The notes below the pieces were generated by a model that was not told the DNA's origin, did not search any database, and saw only the letters and a program-made list of their open reading frames with translations. A program made the translations under genes and the position numbers. This document shows positions 6,371 to 14,262 of a stretch of 40,600 bases of DNA, one piece after another. The DNA comes from Oscillospiraceae bacterium (GTDB lineage Bacteria > Bacillota > Clostridia > Oscillospirales > CAG-272). The stretch's first letter is position 1; the number at the start of each line of letters is the position of its first letter. The stretch is from contig SVSM01000013.1 in the NCBI GenBank assembly GCA_015064295.1, positions 1 to 40,600 of the forward strand, read 5' to 3'.

Positions 6371-8629
6371 TCAACCGCCAACGTACTCGGCTACACTCTC
6401 GGGGAGCAGCTTTCTGTCCTCGGGATCGATGACGGTGCCGGTGGAGGGGAGCTTATTCTTGCGGTATCGTTTTCCGTTCTTGGCGTACCGGTCGACCAGG
6501 TCGCTGACGAAGATCAGCTTGGCGCTTCCCTTCAGTCCCATCATGGTCACACCCTGTGAGGTACGGGTGGCCTTTTCGGGCACCAGCGAGGAATCAATGA
6601 TCATGACCTTGCCGTTATCAGCCACAAGAAGCACGTCCTTATCGTCGTCTCCCACGAAAACGATGCCGGCCGGCTCACAAGCCGAGGAATAAGCAGCGGT
6701 GAGCTTGCGGCGATTGGCCTTGGTCTCATAGGCGGAGATCGGAATACGGATGCCCTTGCCATTGGCAAAGAAGATCAGTGCGCTGCCACTCTTTGCGTAA
6801 TCAGCCTCCAGCTTCATGAGAGCGATGGCTCTCTCGTTCTCGTCAAATCCAAGCTTGGCGGGCAGATAGTCCCCAAGCTGGGATGCCTTGACCGGCTCAA
6901 AGTCGCAAACACGGGCCTTGTAGACCTGTGCCTGATCGGAGAAGACAAGAATTTCATCGGTATTGGTGGCATCGATGGAGGAGAGGACAAAATCCCCTTC
7001 CTTCAGCTTCTGCTCGTCGTTTCCGCGAAGGGACAGGAGGGTGATCTTCTTAAAGTACCCTTCCCTTGTGAAGATCAGCTTGACGTTGTAGTTCTCCACC
7101 ATGTCGTCCTCGTCAAAGACCTCAATGTCCTCGGCACCGATGAGCTGCGTCTGGCGGGGCTTGCCGTATTTTTGCTTGATCTCCTTCAGCTGAGCGGCGA
7201 TTCGACTCTTCAAACGGGTATCGGAGCCGGCTGTCAGCTCCAGCTCGGCGATCTCCTTCTGGAGAGACTCGATCTCCTTGATACGATTGATGATATACTC
7301 ACGGTTCAGGTAACGAAGCTTGATCTCGGCGATATACTCAGCCTGGATCCGATCGATGCCAAAGCCGGTCATCAGATTCGGGACGACGTCGGCTTCCTTT
7401 GCCGTCTCGCGGACGATCTTGATGGCCTTGTCAATGTCAAGGAGGATCTTACCGAGACCGAGAAGCAGATGCAGCTTTTCCTTTTTCTTCGACAGCTCGT
7501 ACTGAATCTCGCGGCGCACACACCCGACGCGGAAGGCGATCCATTCATTCAAGATCTGACGAACGCCGAGGAGCTGAGGCGTACCGTTAACAAGGATGTT
7601 GAAGTTACACTCAAAGGAATCCTCAAGGGGGGTCATCTTGTAGAGCTTCGTCATCAGCTTGTCGGGATCGGTGCCGCGACGGAGGTCGATGGTGAGCTTA
7701 AAGCCGTTCAGATCGATCTCATCACGAACGTCAGTGATCTCCTTCAGCTTCCCTTCCTTGATGAGCTGGGTGATCTTCTTAATGATCGCCTCGATCGTCG
7801 TCGAATAGGGGATCTGCAGGACGTCAATGCAGTTGGCGTCCTTGTCGTAGGTGTAGCGGGCGCGGACTCTGACCGATCCGTGACCGGTCTCGAAGATCTC
7901 ACGGTATTTCTCACGATCGTAGATCAGATTACCGCCCGAAGGAAAATCGGGAGCACGAATGATATCCAGCAGTCGTTCGGTATCAAACTTCGGATTCTTC
8001 AAAAGCTGAATGGTTCCGTCGCAGATCTCTCCGAGATTGAAGGAGCAGATGGAGCAAGCCATACCGACCGCAACACCCAAATTGGGGGACACCAGAATGT
8101 TGGGGAATGCCGTAGGAAGCAGAGTGGGCTCCTTTTTGGTGTTGTCGTAGTTATCGACCAGATCCACCGCGTCCTTATCGATGCCGTCAAAGATCTCATG
8201 ACAGATCTTGTCCAGCTTACACTCGGTATAACGGGGGGCGGCGTAGTCCATGTCAGAGCTGTAATGCTTACCGAAGCTACCCTTGGAGTCGATAAAGGGA
8301 TGAAGAAGGGCCTCATTTGCCCTGGTCAAACGCACCAAGGTCGCGTAGATAGCCTGGTCACCGTGGGGGTTCAGCTTCATGGTCTCGCCGACCACCGTGG
8401 CGCTCTTGACCTTTCCGCCGGTCAGAAGCCCCATTTTATACATGGTATAAAGAAGCTTTCGGTGAGCGGGCTTAAAGCCGTCAATATCAGGGATTGCACG
8501 GGAAACGATCACGCTCATGGCATAAGGCATGAAGTTTTTTTCGATCGTCTCGGTGATCGGCTGATTGACCGCTTCGGCTACCACCGTAGGGAGCATACTG
8601 CGTTCAGACGTTGTTTTCTTTTTTGCCAT
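6371..8629 (-). CDS. parC: DNA topoisomerase IV subunit A (ParC-type)
   Basis: The 752-residue type IIA topoisomerase A subunit breaks and rejoins DNA together with a ParE/GyrB partner that is not in this window. Visible are the winged-helix start (NFMPYAMSVIVSRAIPD), the NPHGD motif (87-91), the active-site Tyr134 in APRYTE, the coiled-coil segment around 400-470 and a C-terminal beta-pinwheel region. The C-terminal part lacks a proper GyrA box, having RTSQGVTMMGLKG instead, and the length equals E. coli ParC, so I call it ParC and not GyrA. In the quinolone-determining region, Gln92 and Ala96 replace the Ser and acidic residue common in sensitive enzymes. ATG at 8629 follows AAAGGA. It lies 36 bases after the threonylcarbamoyl-AMP synthase gene. 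Confidence 0.85.
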   Translation of the reverse strand: MAKKKTTSERSMLPTVVAEAVNQPITETIEKNFMPYAMSVIVSRAIPDIDGFKPAHRKLLYTMYKMGLLTGGKVKSATVVGETMKLNPHGDQAIYATLVRLTRANEALLHPFIDSKGSFGKHYSSDMDYAAPRYTECKLDKICHEIFDGIDKDAVDLVDNYDNTKKEPTLLPTAFPNILVSPNLGVAVGMACSICSFNLGEICDGTIQLLKNPKFDTERLLDIIRAPDFPSGGNLIYDREKYREIFETGHGSVRVRARYTYDKDANCIDVLQIPYSTTIEAIIKKITQLIKEGKLKEITDVRDEIDLNGFKLTIDLRRGTDPDKLMTKLYKMTPLEDSFECNFNILVNGTPQLLGVRQILNEWIAFRVGCVRREIQYELSKKKEKLHLLLGLGKILLDIDKAIKIVRETAKEADVVPNLMTGFGIDRIQAEYIAEIKLRYLNREYIINRIKEIESLQKEIAELELTAGSDTRLKSRIAAQLKEIKQKYGKPRQTQLIGAEDIEVFDEDDMVENYNVKLIFTREGYFKKITLLSLRGNDEQKLKEGDFVLSSIDATNTDEILVFSDQAQVYKARVCDFEPVKASQLGDYLPAKLGFDENERAIALMKLEADYAKSGSALIFFANGKGIRIPISAYETKANRRKLTAAYSSACEPAGIVFVGDDDKDVLLVADNGKVMIIDSSLVPEKATRTSQGVTMMGLKGSAKLIFVSDLVDRYAKNGKRYRKNKLPSTGTVIDPEDRKLLPESVAEYVGG

Positions 8630-8665
8630 GGTATGGCCATCCTTTATTTGTTTTTCCGCATCGTG

Positions 8666-9691
8666 TCAGCGTGTTGGCGGCTCTAACCGGAGAACCTGAA
8701 AGCCGGCCGCCTTGATCAAGCGGTTAAAAACCGCAAGTCCAATACCAACCTTTGCGGGCATTCTGGCATAGATCACATCAATATCGGTAAGACCGTCAAG
8801 CTCACGCAGACAGGCAAATAACCGTTGTGCCTGGGTAAGAGAATCGCTTTTCGAGCCGCAGGACACGACGTGCTCGCCATCAATGGCAGACAAATCCTCG
8901 TCGAAGCAAATGACGGCTCTGCGTTCCCGCTCAGCAAGATAGGAGTAGACCGCCTCGTCGCAACCGTCCAGTACGACCAGAGGCTTGTCCGGCGCGTAGT
9001 GACGGTATTTCATGCCCGGAGCCAGAGGTACGCCATCAAAGCGTCTGGTGACAGCGGGATCGATTTCAATGGGTTGGTCAAAGAGAGAGAGCATCTCTAC
9101 CGTCACTGCTCCCGGTCGGAGCAGGTGAATCACGCCGTCCTCCGGCTTGATGATGGTGGATTCCAGACCGAAATCACTGGGCCCGCCGTCAATGATCACG
9201 TCCACCTTACCGTTCAGATCGTGGTACACGTGGTCAAAGGAGGTGGGGCTGGGCTTACCCGAAAGATTGGCCGAGGGTGCCGCAATGGGAACCCCCGCAA
9301 GCTCAATCAGCTCTCGTGCCACGGGATGAGACGGGACGCGGATTCCTACCGTATCAAGGCCGCCCGTCACACTGTCGGGGATCATATCCCGTTTTTTCAG
9401 GATCACGGTCAGCGGCCCGGGCATTAAGGTCTCGGCGATCCGATCAAACAGATCGCCGGTCACCGCGTAGCGTTCGGCATCCGCGGCACTCCCAAGATGC
9501 ACGATCAAGGGATTGTCCGAGGGACGCCCCTTTGCCCGATAGATCTTTTTTGCCGCATCGGGATCCAGCGCGTTTCCGCCAAGACCGTAAACCGTCTCGG
9601 TGGGAAAGGCCACAAGCCCTCCACGGCGGATGACTTCAGCGGCGAGAGCAAGGGATTCCCTGCCGGTATAACGAATAATGCGTGTTTTCAT
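8666..9691 (-). CDS. tsaC: L-threonylcarbamoyladenylate synthase (Sua5/YwlC type)
   Basis: This 341-residue cytosolic enzyme makes threonylcarbamoyl-AMP from Thr, bicarbonate and ATP, the first step of the t6A37 modification of ANN-decoding tRNAs. The YrdC-type domain (about 1-205) shows FPTETVYGLG, KGRPSDNPLIVH, PGPLT and GIRVPSHP, then APSANLSG. A linker with APGMKYRHYAP leads into the C-terminal Sua5 domain (about 240-341), which separates the Sua5 type from the short TsaC type. Its ATG overlaps the prfA stop by 4 bases (ATGA), so the two are translationally coupled. The partners TsaB, TsaD and TsaE are not in the window. Confidence 0.93.
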   Translation of the reverse strand: MKTRIIRYTGRESLALAAEVIRRGGLVAFPTETVYGLGGNALDPDAAKKIYRAKGRPSDNPLIVHLGSAADAERYAVTGDLFDRIAETLMPGPLTVILKKRDMIPDSVTGGLDTVGIRVPSHPVARELIELAGVPIAAPSANLSGKPSPTSFDHVYHDLNGKVDVIIDGGPSDFGLESTIIKPEDGVIHLLRPGAVTVEMLSLFDQPIEIDPAVTRRFDGVPLAPGMKYRHYAPDKPLVVLDGCDEAVYSYLAERERRAVICFDEDLSAIDGEHVVSCGSKSDSLTQAQRLFACLRELDGLTDIDVIYARMPAKVGIGLAVFNRLIKAAGFQVLRLEPPTR

Positions 9692-10758
9692 GTCTCGTTC
9701 TTCTTCAGTTTTTCCGCCGTTTCCGCCGCAGCCAGGGCGTCGATCAGACCGCCGATGTTGCCGTCAAGGAAGCTGTCCAAGCTATGGGAGGTATAGCCGA
9801 TCCGATGGTCGGTCATGCGGCTTTGCGGATAATTATAGGTACGGATCTTCTCGCTTCGGTCACCGCTCCCGACCTGGGAACGTCGCTCGGCGGCGATCTT
9901 TCCGTCCTGCTCGCTCTGCATACGGTCGTATAGACGGGTACGCAGAAGCTTCATGGCTTTGTCGCGGTTCTTGTACTGGGAGCGCTCCTCCCGGCATTCG
10001 ATCACGATGCCGGAGGGCTTATGAAGGAGTCGGATCGCCGACTCGGTCTTGTTAATATGCTGACCGCCGGCGCCCGAGCTTTTCATGGTCTCAATCACGA
10101 TGTCGGCAGGGTTGATCTCCACCTCCACCTCCTCGGCCTCGGGAAGGACCGCAACCGTAACGGTAGAGGTGTGGATCCGCCCCTGGGACTCGGTGTCGGG
10201 CACGCGCTGAACGCGATGAACACCGCTTTCGTATTTCAGGCGGGAATAGGCGCCCTCGCCTTCCACAAGAAAGGAGATCTCACGGTAGCCCCCAAGCTCG
10301 GTAGGATTGCTCCCCACCGACTCCAGACGGAAGCCCACGCTTGCAGCGTACATACTGTACATACGGTAAAGAGTAGCCGCAAAAAGCGCCGCCTCCTCAC
10401 CCCCTGCCCCGGCACGAATCTCCACCACCACGTTTTTGTCGTCGTTGGGATCCCGAGGAAGCAGAAGCACCGTTAGCTCCTCCAAGAGCCGGGTCATGGC
10501 GCGCTTCCCTTCCTTCAGCTCCTCTTCAGCAAGGAGGCAGAGCTCCTCGTCCGATTCTGAGGAAAGAAGCGCTTCGGCGTCACGAACCGCCGACTCCGCC
10601 GCCTTATATTCCCGATACTTTTCCATGACAGGCGTCATTCTGCGATATTCCAGCATCAGTCTCCGCATGGAATCGGGATCGGAGGCAACGTCGGGCTGGG
10701 AGAGCTTTTCCGAAAGCCCTGCATAGTACCCTTCCGCCTCTTGTAAACGTTTCAGCAT
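9688..10758 (-). CDS. prfA: Peptide chain release factor 1
   Basis: RF1 recognises UAA and UAG and triggers release of the finished peptide. The 356-residue protein has the tripeptide recognition motif P-x-T as PDT (187-189, in RVPDTESQG) and the catalytic GGQ (231-233, in SGAGGQHINKTES), whose Gln is methylated by PrmC in other bacteria. Length and motif order match RF1, not RF2, which has SPF. The start overlaps the aminopeptidase stop by 1 base (TGATG) and the end overlaps the following synthase gene by 4 bases. PrmC, often next door in Firmicutes, is absent here. Confidence 0.96.
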   Translation of the reverse strand: MLKRLQEAEGYYAGLSEKLSQPDVASDPDSMRRLMLEYRRMTPVMEKYREYKAAESAVRDAEALLSSESDEELCLLAEEELKEGKRAMTRLLEELTVLLLPRDPNDDKNVVVEIRAGAGGEEAALFAATLYRMYSMYAASVGFRLESVGSNPTELGGYREISFLVEGEGAYSRLKYESGVHRVQRVPDTESQGRIHTSTVTVAVLPEAEEVEVEINPADIVIETMKSSGAGGQHINKTESAIRLLHKPSGIVIECREERSQYKNRDKAMKLLRTRLYDRMQSEQDGKIAAERRSQVGSGDRSEKIRTYNYPQSRMTDHRIGYTSHSLDSFLDGNIGGLIDALAAAETAEKLKKNET

Positions 10759-12143
10759 CAGGCAATAAAGGCGCAGAAGGCCTTATAGGTCATATACAGA
10801 TCCAGCTTCGAGATGGCCTCGTAGGGAGCGTGCATCGAAATCACGGGAACACCAACGTCGAGGGTATCGATGTTCATGTTGGCAAGGAACTTGGCAACCG
10901 TTCCGCCGCCGCCCTGATCCACCTTTCCCAGCTCCGCCATCTGCCAGACAACTCCGGCATCGTTTAAGAAGTTGCGTACGTAGCCGGTAAACTCGGCGGT
11001 GGCATCGGAGGTGCCGCTCTTGCCCCTGGCGCCGGTAAACTTGGAAAGCACCACGCCGTGGTTGATGTAGCAGGCGTTCTTCTTTTCCAGCACCTCGGGA
11101 TAATTCGGATCGTAGCAAGCGTTCACGTCGGCCGACAGGCACTTGGAGTTAGCCTTGACCACGCGGTAATTGGCGCCCTTGGCCTCGCAGACCTCGGCCA
11201 AAATGTCGGCAAAGATCTCGCTCTGCATACCGGTAACGCCATCGCTTCCCGTTTCTTCCTTGTCAGCAAGCACGGCAAAGACCGTCTTTTCGGTGTTGTC
11301 GGTATCAAAGAGAGCTGTGATCTCAGAGTAGGCGCATACGCGGTCGTCATGGCCGTATCCGGCAATCAGCGAGCGGTCAAGGCCGATGTCTCGAGCCTTC
11401 ATGGCAGGAACGGCGGAGAGCTCGGCGGAGAGGAAATCCTCCTCCTTGATGCCGTACTTTTCGTTGAGGATCCGAAGGAGGTTGAGGCGGATCGCGCCGT
11501 CGGTCTCCTCCTCACGGTAGGGCTCGGAGCCGACGATGATGTTTAAGCCCTCACCGGTAATGCCCTCGGCCAGGGTCTTGCCCATCTGGTCCTTCGCAAG
11601 GTGGGGGAGAAGGTCGGAAATATAGAAGATCGGCTCGTCCTCATCCTCACCGATGCAGATGTCCACCACCGTGTTGTCGTTTTTCACCACGACACCGTGG
11701 AGAGCCAACGGTACGGCGGTCCACTGATACTTCTTGATACCGCCATAGTAATGGGTCTTAAACATACCGAAGCCGCTGTCCTCGTAAAGGGGATTCTGCT
11801 TCAGGTCGATACGGGGGGAATCCACGTGGGCAGCCATAATGTAGGCACCCTTTTCCAGAGGCTCCTCACCGACCTTGAACAGGATCAGCTCCTTGCCGCG
11901 GTTGTTATAGTAGTACTTGCCGCCCTCGGTGATCTCATCCCCCAGGCGGTATTCGGTATAGCCACGCTTTTCAGCCATAGCGATGGCATAGCTCACCGAT
12001 TCCCGTTCGGTCTTGCCGTAATCGAGGAAGAGCTTATAGCTTTCCGCGTAGGCAAAGGAGCGCTCCAGCTCGTCCTCGCTGATGGTGTCAAAGGCGCTCT
12101 TGTTCTTGTATTCCAGCTCTTGCTTTAATTCTTTTGCCGTCAT
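10758..12143 (-). CDS. M18 family aminopeptidase
   Basis: The 461-residue cytosolic zinc aminopeptidase of the aspartyl-aminopeptidase (M18) family removes N-terminal residues from peptides. The expected two-zinc ligands are visible: His106 in AAHVDSPRI, Asp in GYGHDDRV (266-267), Glu296/297 in DKEETGSDG, Asp339 in LSADVNACYDP, and His438 near the C-terminus in SMHAPYEAISK. The region GARGKSGTSDATAEF matches the bacterial ApeA-like branch. Substrate preference cannot be read off. ATG at 12143 follows AAAGGAGAATGA. It lies 18 bases after the lytic transglycosylase gene and overlaps prfA. Confidence 0.92.
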   Translation of the reverse strand: MTAKELKQELEYKNKSAFDTISEDELERSFAYAESYKLFLDYGKTERESVSYAIAMAEKRGYTEYRLGDEITEGGKYYYNNRGKELILFKVGEEPLEKGAYIMAAHVDSPRIDLKQNPLYEDSGFGMFKTHYYGGIKKYQWTAVPLALHGVVVKNDNTVVDICIGEDEDEPIFYISDLLPHLAKDQMGKTLAEGITGEGLNIIVGSEPYREEETDGAIRLNLLRILNEKYGIKEEDFLSAELSAVPAMKARDIGLDRSLIAGYGHDDRVCAYSEITALFDTDNTEKTVFAVLADKEETGSDGVTGMQSEIFADILAEVCEAKGANYRVVKANSKCLSADVNACYDPNYPEVLEKKNACYINHGVVLSKFTGARGKSGTSDATAEFTGYVRNFLNDAGVVWQMAELGKVDQGGGGTVAKFLANMNIDTLDVGVPVISMHAPYEAISKLDLYMTYKAFCAFIA

Positions 12144-12161
12144 GATTCATTCTCCTTTATG

Positions 12162-12677
12162 TTAACGCATTCGTTTTTGATAGATTTCCGCCGCATGGCG
12201 CACACGCTTCACGTATTCCCTCGTTTCACCGTAAGGAACTACGATAAGTCTTCCCTTTTCGGAGCATTTCGGGTCGGCAAGCCACCGATCCACCGCCGTC
12301 TCTCCTGCGTTGTAGGCGGCATAGACGGTATCCCACACACGGTACTTTTCGTAAAGCCTTGATAGCAAATACACACCGCATTGAATATTCATGCCCGGAT
12401 CAAAGGCAAGCGCTTCATCGGGCACCCGACCGATCTCCTCGGCAACCGCTTGATACGTCATGGGCATCAGCTGCATCAGTCCCCGCGCTCCTGCGCGGGA
12501 TACGGCCTTGGGATCGAACCGGCTCTCGGTTCGGATCACGGCGTAAACAACCTCCTCGGGAACACCGTAAAGGTCGGCATAATACGTAACGTACTCACCG
12601 TATTTCAAGGGAAAAAGGCAGCGTTCAATAGCACTTATCAGGAAAACCGCCGCGAAGAAGCAGGCAGCCGCCGTCAC
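12162..12677 (-). CDS. Membrane-anchored lytic transglycosylase (SLT domain)
   Basis: The protein cleaves peptidoglycan glycan strands with formation of 1,6-anhydro-muramic acid. Its SLT family 1 domain shows the catalytic Glu in VIRTESRFDP, then RGLMQLMP and YNAGE. From the GTG at 12677 it has 171 residues and begins inside a hydrophobic segment. The same frame is open further upstream and encodes a basic stretch (GRQKRTASFL) before the membrane segment, which would make a normal N-terminal anchor; the only initiator-like codon there is CTG at 12731, overlapping the coaE stop as CTGA. The real start may therefore be CTG and the protein 189 residues long. It sits between coaE and the M18 aminopeptidase. 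Confidence 0.85.
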   Translation of the reverse strand: MTAAACFFAAVFLISAIERCLFPLKYGEYVTYYADLYGVPEEVVYAVIRTESRFDPKAVSRAGARGLMQLMPMTYQAVAEEIGRVPDEALAFDPGMNIQCGVYLLSRLYEKYRVWDTVYAAYNAGETAVDRWLADPKCSEKGRLIVVPYGETREYVKRVRHAAEIYQKRMR

Positions 12678-12727
12678 GATTCCGACAAGAAACGACGCTG
12701 TCCGTTTTTGACGTCCCGTCTCCGTCG

Positions 12728-13342
12728 TCAGGTCTTCTCGGCGGAAAGCCGCCGCAAAAGCCCCACCAGCCTGGTGGTATCGGTGTAGATATTGTCCTCG
12801 TTTGCAACCGAGTTATCCAGGGCGTAATCGGAACGGGAACGGTAGTAATCGTTGGATTTTTGTTTGTTCAAGCGGCTGACCGCAACCTCCTCCGAGATCT
12901 CATCCCGCTTCATAACGCGGCGGATCTGGGTATCGCGGTCGGCAACGACGCAAACGACCTTGTCACAGAGCTTATCAAAGCCGCTCTCAAAGAGCATAGG
13001 GGCATCGATCACCACCACGCGCTCTCCCTCCTCGCGGCGGGCGGTAAGCCAACGCTCGGTAACCTTCATGATGTGGAAGAAGGCGATCGAGTTAAGCTTC
13101 TCGTACTTTTCCTTATCGGGAAATGCCAGGTGAAAAAGAGCGCTACGGTCGATCTCTCCGTCTTCTCTCAAAATTTCTTCCCCAAAATAGGAAACAAGGT
13201 CAAAATAGCAGGGCTCGCCCTTTCGGTACACGTCACGGCAGACCTGATCGGTATCAAGGCATGGAATCCCCGCCTTGATCATAATGTCCGAAACATAGCC
13301 CTTTCCGCTTCCTGTACTGCCGGTCAGTCCAACTGTAAGCAT
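12728..13342 (-). CDS. coaE: Dephospho-CoA kinase
   Basis: The enzyme phosphorylates the 3'-hydroxyl of dephospho-CoA, the last step of coenzyme A synthesis. Starting at ATG 13342 it has 204 residues, the normal length. The P-loop GSTGSGKG (8-15) follows the first strand, DTDQVCRDVY and FDLVSYFG match the family, and the lid/CoA region contains VVIDAPMLFESG. An in-frame extension upstream to 13492 encodes an Arg-rich stretch that does not belong to the family, so I exclude it. It is the first gene behind the promoter at 13506-13534, with a leader of about 155 bases. Confidence 0.93.
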   Translation of the reverse strand: MLTVGLTGSTGSGKGYVSDIMIKAGIPCLDTDQVCRDVYRKGEPCYFDLVSYFGEEILREDGEIDRSALFHLAFPDKEKYEKLNSIAFFHIMKVTERWLTARREEGERVVVIDAPMLFESGFDKLCDKVVCVVADRDTQIRRVMKRDEISEEVAVSRLNKQKSNDYYRSRSDYALDNSVANEDNIYTDTTRLVGLLRRLSAEKT

Positions 13343-13356
13343 AAACACTCGCAATC

Positions 13357-13380
13357 TCCGACGGAACATCCGCCGTCGGA
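13357..13380 (-). other. Hairpin just upstream of coaE
   Basis: TCCGACGG (13357-13364) and CCGTCGGA (13373-13380) are perfect inverted repeats around 8 bases. On the coaE transcript the 3' arm ends in CGGAG, the nearest ribosome-site-like sequence, 14-18 bases before the ATG. Folding could therefore affect translation, but the spacing to the start is longer than ideal. Confidence 0.4.
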
Positions 13381-13505
13381 CGGGGTCAAGAGGGATGGAA
13401 AACCTGTAATCTGCATAACGAAGAAACCGACGAACTCTTTGAACGCGAGAATGCCGATTCCGCTTAATTTTATAGCATACCCCATTATACATTTTAACTT
13501 CTTAC

Positions 13506-13534
13506 ATTATAACAAAAATTTGAAGAAATTTCAA
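13506..13534 (-). promoter_or_regulatory. coaE: Predicted sigma-A promoter of the coaE operon
   Basis: On the minus strand TTGAAA (13529-13534) and TATAAT (13506-13511) are separated by 17 bases. The -35 region sits in the imperfect dyad TTGAAATTTCTTCAA. The rest of the 319-base gap between coaE and the phosphoribosyltransferase gene holds the divergent promoter, the hairpin at 13357 and otherwise nothing I recognise. Confidence 0.8.
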
Positions 13535-13598
13535 GTGTTTTCGCCGATTCTTTTGAAAAGAAACACCCAATATTTTCGTAAAAATTCCGGCTTCTCCC

Positions 13599-13627
13599 TT
13601 GCTTTTTTGTGAATAATCCGATATAAT
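13599..13627 (+). promoter_or_regulatory. Predicted sigma-A promoter of the phosphoribosyltransferase gene
   Basis: TTGCTT (13599-13604) and TATAAT (13622-13627) with a 17-base spacer. The ribosome site GAAAGGA at 13647-13653 and the ATG at 13662 follow. Confidence 0.75.
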
Positions 13628-13661
13628 AAAAGCGTAACGTCAAATTGAAAGGACATTCCTT

Positions 13662-14219
13662 ATGTTAACGCATAAAATGACCATTGCGGGGCTGGAGCGC
13701 CATCTCCCCATCTGTCCCGTAAACGAGAACCTTTCCATCGGCGCCTTCGTCATTTTTGGAGACGCTCCCCTTACCGTTGCCTGCGCCGAGGCACTGCTGA
13801 AAATCGCTCCGGAGTACGACTATCTGATCACCGCCGAGGCAAAGGGCATCCCCCTTGCACACGAAATGGCTCGTCAAGCCGGTGACGACTTCTATTTTGT
13901 CGCAAGAAAGCATCCCAAGCTCTACATGACGTCGGTCTTCGGTGTCGAGGTGCGCTCCATTACCACCGACGCCGACCAGCATCTCTATCTGGACGGCGCT
14001 GACGCTGAAAAGATGAAGGGTAAACGCATCCTGCTGGTGGATGACGTCATCTCCACAGGTGAGTCCCTCAAGGCCGTCGAAAAGCTGGTAGAAAAGGCCG
14101 GCGGCATCATCGTCGGCAAGCTGTGTATTTTGGCCGAGGGCGACGCGCAGAACCGCGGGGACATTCTTTACCTGGAAAAGCTTCCTCTCTTCCATCCCGA
14201 CGGGTCGGTCATGGAATAA
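13662..14219 (+). CDS. Purine-type phosphoribosyltransferase
   Basis: The 185-residue cytosolic protein belongs to the type I phosphoribosyltransferases. The PRPP-binding loop is ILLVDDVISTGESL (123-136), with the two acidic residues followed by the STGES turn. The segment TAEAKGIPLAHEMA (about 58-71) resembles the adenine/xanthine PRTase branch. It probably transfers ribose 5-phosphate from PRPP to a purine base in salvage, or is a related sensor; adenine PRTases are about 170 residues and the match is not close enough to name it apt. It forms a one-gene transcription unit between two long minus-strand operons, with its own promoter and terminator. Confidence 0.8.
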   Translation: MLTHKMTIAGLERHLPICPVNENLSIGAFVIFGDAPLTVACAEALLKIAPEYDYLITAEAKGIPLAHEMARQAGDDFYFVARKHPKLYMTSVFGVEVRSITTDADQHLYLDGADAEKMKGKRILLVDDVISTGESLKAVEKLVEKAGGIIVGKLCILAEGDAQNRGDILYLEKLPLFHPDGSVME

Positions 14220-14231
14220 GAATTGCACAGA

Positions 14232-14260
14232 AAAAAGCGGTCGAATTTCGACCGCTTTTT
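14232..14260. terminator. Bidirectional terminator between convergent genes
   Basis: AAAAAGCGGTCGA (14232-14244), loop ATT, and TCGACCGCTTTTT (14248-14260). It serves the phosphoribosyltransferase gene on the plus strand and the P-type ATPase homologue, whose stop is 3 bases away, on the minus strand. Confidence 0.92.
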
Positions 14261-14262
14261 AG

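Noticed and set aside
6371..8629. Calling the topoisomerase subunit GyrA
   Set aside because: Length and the lack of a GyrA box in the C-terminal domain favour ParC, although the two can only be separated for certain with the partner gene or a tree.
7172..8686. Long open frame on the plus strand opposite the topoisomerase gene (about 500 codons)
   Set aside because: It is the complement of a well-supported gene, encodes a His/Asp/Leu-biased sequence typical of antisense frames, and has no ribosome site or recognisable domain.
13343..13661. Riboswitch in the long gap between coaE and the phosphoribosyltransferase gene
   Set aside because: Beyond the two promoters and one short hairpin there is no conserved aptamer pattern I recognise, and no terminator/antiterminator pair.
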